Shown here in pieces: positions 61,632 through 64,000 of a stretch of DNA of 64,000 nucleotides. The notes below the pieces were generated by a model. That model was not told the DNA's origin and ran no database searches. It saw only the letters and a program-made list of their open reading frames with translations. Position 1 is the first letter of the stretch, and each line of letters opens with the position of its first letter. Position numbers and translations under genes: made by a program. This DNA comes from JAHECQ01 sp963775125. GTDB taxonomy: Bacteria > Actinomycetota > Acidimicrobiia > Acidimicrobiales > SZUA-35. The stretch lies in the NCBI GenBank assembly GCA_963775125.1, contig CAVZHQ010000006.1, positions 310,001 to 374,000 on the forward strand, written 5' to 3'.

Positions 61632-62508
61632 TCAGCGCTCGTTCTCGGTGGCAGGACCGACGTATCGTTGGACGCTCCGTACGTCGGCGAGGCCGGCACC
61701 ATCCCGGATGTCCTCGAGCTCGTTACCGCGGGCCTGTCGCGAGCTGATGTGAAACCTTCGCAGGGCGTTCGCAGTCACCTGTTCGGTCGTGCCGCTGGAT
61801 CGGAGTTGGCGGATGAGGTGGTCGGCGCCGAAACGTGTGAGCCGAGTCGGAGTGTCCGACCGTGACGATTGCTCGCTGAGGAAGACCGGGCCGCTTCGGC
61901 GTTTTCCGGTGCATCGCCGGACACAACGAGCGCTGTCGGGATGGAGGACGATTCGCCTCGAATCGTGCCGCCGTCGAACCTCGATCGTCGTCGCCGGCGG
62001 GCGACCTGCGATGTCATCGATGTCGAGAGCGAGTGCTTCCGCCACCTTGAGGCCATCGAGAACGAGCAGCGAGACCAGCGCTTCGAGGCGGGGGTCGATG
62101 GCGGCGGCCATGATCCGACAGTTCGTGACGACCTCCTCGGAGAGTCGCACCGTCGGGCTCGGATCTCCGGATCAGCACCTTGGGCCGATCGACACCGAGC
62201 GCCGGGTTGATCGTTCGTAGGTCGCGTTCGACGGCGAAGTCGTAGAAGGAGGACAACGCCGACCATCGCCTTCGAATCGTCGAAGCGGCGTCGCCTGCCA
62301 CCGCTCGTGCGGCCTGGAAGGCGACGAGGGTGGCGGTGTCGGCCGTCAACGGCAGTGCTCCTCGACGCTCGCACCAGTTGCCGAACACCTCGAGATCGGA
62401 GCGGTACGCAGCCCGCGTGTTCGGTGAGGTCTGAGCGTTCAGCCAATCCTCCAGCAAGGGGCGCTGCTGGTCGGCAGGCTGATCACGGCTCGGCGACCTC
62501 GGTGTCAT
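61632..62508 (-). pseudogene. Degenerate tyrosine recombinase/integrase (frameshifted)
   Basis: From ATG 62508 the N-terminal SAM-like DNA-binding domain is clear: LLEDWLNAQTSPNTRAAYRS, LVAFQAARAVAGDAASTIRR and RWSALSSFYDFAVER. A frameshift near 62155 leads to the catalytic domain. Catalytic residues are mostly lost: the first Arg (normally GLRxSE) is Lys in DGLKVAEAL; box HxLRH reads NALRR, with the first His replaced by Asn; the later His/Trp is Leu in GAGLADVR; only the Arg and the final Tyr (VQRYV) remain. It is probably inactive for recombination even if the frameshift is a sequencing error. Confidence 0.75.
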
Positions 62509-62536
62509 GGGACGATACTGGCAGCTCACCAGGGAT

Positions 62537-62584
62537 GTGTCAACATAATCACCTCTTGACACTCAACATAACCGCCGTTAGATT
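62537..62584 (+). promoter_or_regulatory. Hsp20 promoter with inverted-repeat operator
   Basis: TTGACA (62556-62561), a 17-base spacer and TAGATT (62579-62584) form a good vegetative promoter 57 bases before the ATG. GTGTCAA (62537-62543) and TTGACAC (62556-62562) are inverted repeats with the right arm on the -35 box, and TCAACATAA occurs twice (62540, 62563). A heat-shock repressor could bind here. Confidence 0.65.
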
Positions 62585-62640
62585 GCAAGGTATCACTTCG
62601 GCCGCCAACGGCCGCACCAACGACCAGAAGGAGTGTTGAC

Positions 62641-63096
62641 ATGATGATCCAGACCGACCCGTTCCGCGACCTCGACACGCTCTTCAGCCGGCTGTCGGGT
62701 CGGCCGCAGAACAATGGGGGTGTGATGCCGATGGATGCCTTCCGGCGCGGCAGCGACGTTTGGGTGCACATCGACTTGCCCGGCGTGAAGGCCGAGAGCC
62801 TCGACATCACCGTCGAGCGCAACGTTCTCACGGTCGCTGCCGAGCGAAACTGGCGTCGACAGGAGACGGATCAACCGTACTTCGCCGAGCGCTACCGCGG
62901 CACGTTCCGACGTCAGATCCAGCTCGGCGAAGGGCTCGATCTACAGAACCTCGAAGCCGATCTGCACGATGGTGTCCTGACCATTCGAATTCCGGTGGCC
63001 GAACAAGCCAAGCCTCGCAAAGTCGAGGTGGGACAAGGCCGATATTCGGCTCCCGATGCCATCGAGACCGTGGCTGCCGAGGAACAGAGTTCCTAA
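62641..63096 (+). CDS. hsp20: Hsp20/alpha-crystallin small heat-shock protein
   Basis: 151 residues. N-terminal arm DPFRDLDTLFSRLSGR, then the alpha-crystallin domain (about 30-125): DVWVHIDLPGVKAESLDITV, RNVLTVAAERNWRR, YRGTFRRQIQLGEGLDLQNL and DGVLTIRIPVAEQAKPRKVE, with the C-terminal IxI-like contact IRIPV and a tail. It holds unfolding proteins in large oligomers. GGAG lies ten bases before the ATG. The clear promoter with operator-like repeats upstream and a strong terminator downstream make it a single-gene transcript. Confidence 0.96.
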   Translation: MMIQTDPFRDLDTLFSRLSGRPQNNGGVMPMDAFRRGSDVWVHIDLPGVKAESLDITVERNVLTVAAERNWRRQETDQPYFAERYRGTFRRQIQLGEGLDLQNLEADLHDGVLTIRIPVAEQAKPRKVEVGQGRYSAPDAIETVAAEEQSS

Positions 63097-63101
63097 CATG
63101 C

Positions 63102-63138
63102 AGCGGGACCCCGACGAACGAATCGTCGGGGTCCCGCT
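63102..63138. terminator. Perfect 16-bp hairpin terminator after hsp20
   Basis: AGCGGGACCCCGACGA (63102-63117) pairs exactly with TCGTCGGGGTCCCGCT (63123-63138) around loop ACGAA. It lies between hsp20 (+, ends 63096) and the small membrane protein gene (-, ends 63167), so it should stop transcription from both sides. Confidence 0.85.
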
Positions 63139-63166
63139 CGGTCACTTCAGGGTTTTCTGTCGTCGA

Positions 63167-63319
63167 TCAGCGCCGGGCGAAGATCGAATAGCCGCCGGGG
63201 CCGACCAAGGCAGCGGCGACGAACAAGACGATTGCCAGAAGGATCTGGCCCTGGAGAAGCTGGACAACGCCGATGACTGCGATAACGACGGCGGCGAGCC
63301 AGAGGAGGGTTCCACTCAT
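63167..63319 (-). CDS. 50-residue hydrophobic membrane protein
   Basis: From ATG 63319 with AAGGAAAA upstream (seven bases) the product is MSGTLLWLAAVVIAVIGVVQ, LLQGQILLAIVLFVAAALVG, PGGYSIFARR. Two short membrane helices and a conserved-looking LVGPGGYSIF tail suggest a small stress-related membrane protein found in many actinobacteria near Hsp20 and PRC-barrel genes. It was missed by length-limited gene finding but has a good start signal, a stop, and a shared terminator. Confidence 0.8.
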   Translation of the reverse strand: MSGTLLWLAAVVIAVIGVVQLLQGQILLAIVLFVAAALVGPGGYSIFARR

Positions 63320-63456
63320 TGGTTTTCCTTTCGACATTGCCGGTCATTGACCACCAAATGGGGGTCCGGCAGTTGATGGTTGTATCGATCTGATCTTGTT
63401 GACTTGATCTTGACAAGCACTTACCCGCATGTGCAGGAGTCCAAACGCTGAGTTGG

Positions 63457-64000
63457 CTACGAAATTTCGGCGGTGCGTTCGGGGGAAACTCTTCGTTCTA
63501 GCTGGCTGATCGTGGTGCGACCCACGGCAAGCACAACGAGATCCTCGTCGATTTTCCGGATCAAATGCGCCGGGATGGTCTGTTCTTCTTTGAACCAGCC
63601 CCGGTCGACCCCAATCGAGATCAGACGTCCGTTGCCGGACACATCGACTTCGTTGACTTTGCCAATAGCCTCCCCGTCAGAGGTGACGACCGATGAGCCC
63701 GCCTTGACGACGTGGGATCCCTCGGGAACGTTGCGAGTGGTCTCCCTCACGGTGTCGGGTGGGTAGACGGGATATCCGGCCAGATCGGCTTCGAAGATCG
63801 GCGTGGCCCACACGAGAGGGACCGGTTGGCTCCCACGGTCTGGCCCAGCGGCCGCGTCCTCGAGGCTGAGGTAGTGGCTCTCTTCGAACTCGGGAAGCTG
63901 GTCGGGGTCGAGGTCCGGTCCGACGACGACCGTGTCGTGCGAGGCCTCGGTCACGAGTGCCACCCGCAGCACTCGCTCCTTCGGGAACAGGAAACCCTTC
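63457..64000 (-). CDS. PRC-barrel domain protein (5' end cut by window edge)
   Basis: The frame enters from the right edge (reading GFLFPKERVLRVALVTEASH) and ends at 63457, so a GTG at 63972 is probably internal. About 180 residues are seen. PRC-barrel region: SHVVKAGSSVVTSDGEAIGK, VNEVDVSGNGRLISIGVDRG, WFKEEQTIPAHLIRKIDED. A preceding part (DQLPEFEESHYLSLEDAAA) looks like another PRC-type half-domain. PRC proteins are stress-related, RNA- or envelope-linked scaffolds. It shares a stress neighbourhood with hsp20 and the small membrane protein. Confidence 0.82.
   Translation of the reverse strand, partial: KGFLFPKERVLRVALVTEASHDTVVVGPDLDPDQLPEFEESHYLSLEDAAAGPDRGSQPVPLVWATPIFEADLAGYPVYPPDTVRETTRNVPEGSHVVKAGSSVVTSDGEAIGKVNEVDVSGNGRLISIGVDRGWFKEEQTIPAHLIRKIDEDLVVLAVGRTTISQLERRVSPERTAEIS

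Noticed and set aside
1..64000. tRNA, rRNA, CRISPR array, or complete insertion sequence
   Set aside because: No cloverleaf with conserved GTTCRANNC loop, no regularly spaced direct repeats with unique spacers and no transposase motifs were recognised by eye; short tandem repeats found are too few and too short. A dedicated search could still find a missed tRNA.

Overview
The window is high-GC, gene-dense DNA that looks like a free-living, aerobic actinobacterium. The evidence is TTGACA-type promoters, purine-rich ribosome binding sites, many GTG starts, ECF sigma/anti-sigma pairs, PadR, MarR and HxlR regulators, an MMPL transporter, a fasciclin lipoprotein beside a SigK-like sigma factor, and many acyl-CoA dehydrogenases. 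The mix suggests a relative of Acidimicrobiia, but no rRNA or tRNA gene was recognised, so the taxonomy is an inference.

Layout. 1-3.4 kb (minus): membrane GGDEF protein, a membrane protein and its ECF sigma factor, then a small secreted protein. 3.7-5.2 kb: decayed ktrB and ktrA. 5.3-10 kb: an overlapping catabolic operon (TcuA-like flavoprotein, PrpF-like isomerase, isocitrate-lyase-family lyase, alpha/beta hydrolase). 10-10.9 kb: a broken YdeI/DUF1905 gene and a selenocysteine glutathione peroxidase. 10.9-17.3 kb: SDR, Rieske dioxygenase subunits, HNH protein and an acyl-CoA dehydrogenase pair. 17.6-24.3 kb: MarR, phosphotransferase, DUF4118-like protein, MaoC hydratase, more acyl-CoA-dehydrogenase-fold enzymes and a second, peroxiredoxin-like selenoprotein. 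24.4-28.3 kb: PLP decarboxylase and two back-to-back PadR/membrane-protein pairs. 28.3-34.1 kb: an acyl-CoA dehydrogenase, HxlR regulator, fasciclin-SigK-RskA group and FAD monooxygenase. 34-41 kb: MMPL transporter, two-component system, transglutaminase, TIGR02587/TIGR02588 pair. 41-51.3 kb: phosphotransferase, lipocalin-like protein, SMP-30, MFS, lipoprotein, acyl-CoA dehydrogenase pseudogene, P450, CaiB and a TIM-barrel protein. 51.3-61.1 kb: two large AAA+ regulators face each other around two methyltransferases, an ABM-like protein and a nitrilase. 61.1-64 kb: degenerate tyrosine recombinase, Hsp20, a 50-residue membrane protein and a PRC-barrel protein.

Most metabolic genes fit CoA-linked catabolism of a hydrophobic, perhaps steroid- or terpene-like or aromatic, substrate: dioxygenase, P450, FAD monooxygenase, six acyl-CoA-dehydrogenase-fold genes, hydratase, SDR, CoA-transferase.

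Two points stand out. First, two genes carry in-frame TGA exactly at the redox-active residue, so the organism probably makes selenocysteine. Second, the two regulator/methyltransferase modules share an uncommon C-terminal domain and an ATCTGGCG half-site in both divergent promoters, and may form one small regulon. A caveat for every reader: about fifteen genes are interrupted by single-base frameshifts or displaced stops. That density is more easily explained by indel errors in the sequence than by biology, but ktrB and the DUF1905 gene also lack internal segments and seem truly broken.
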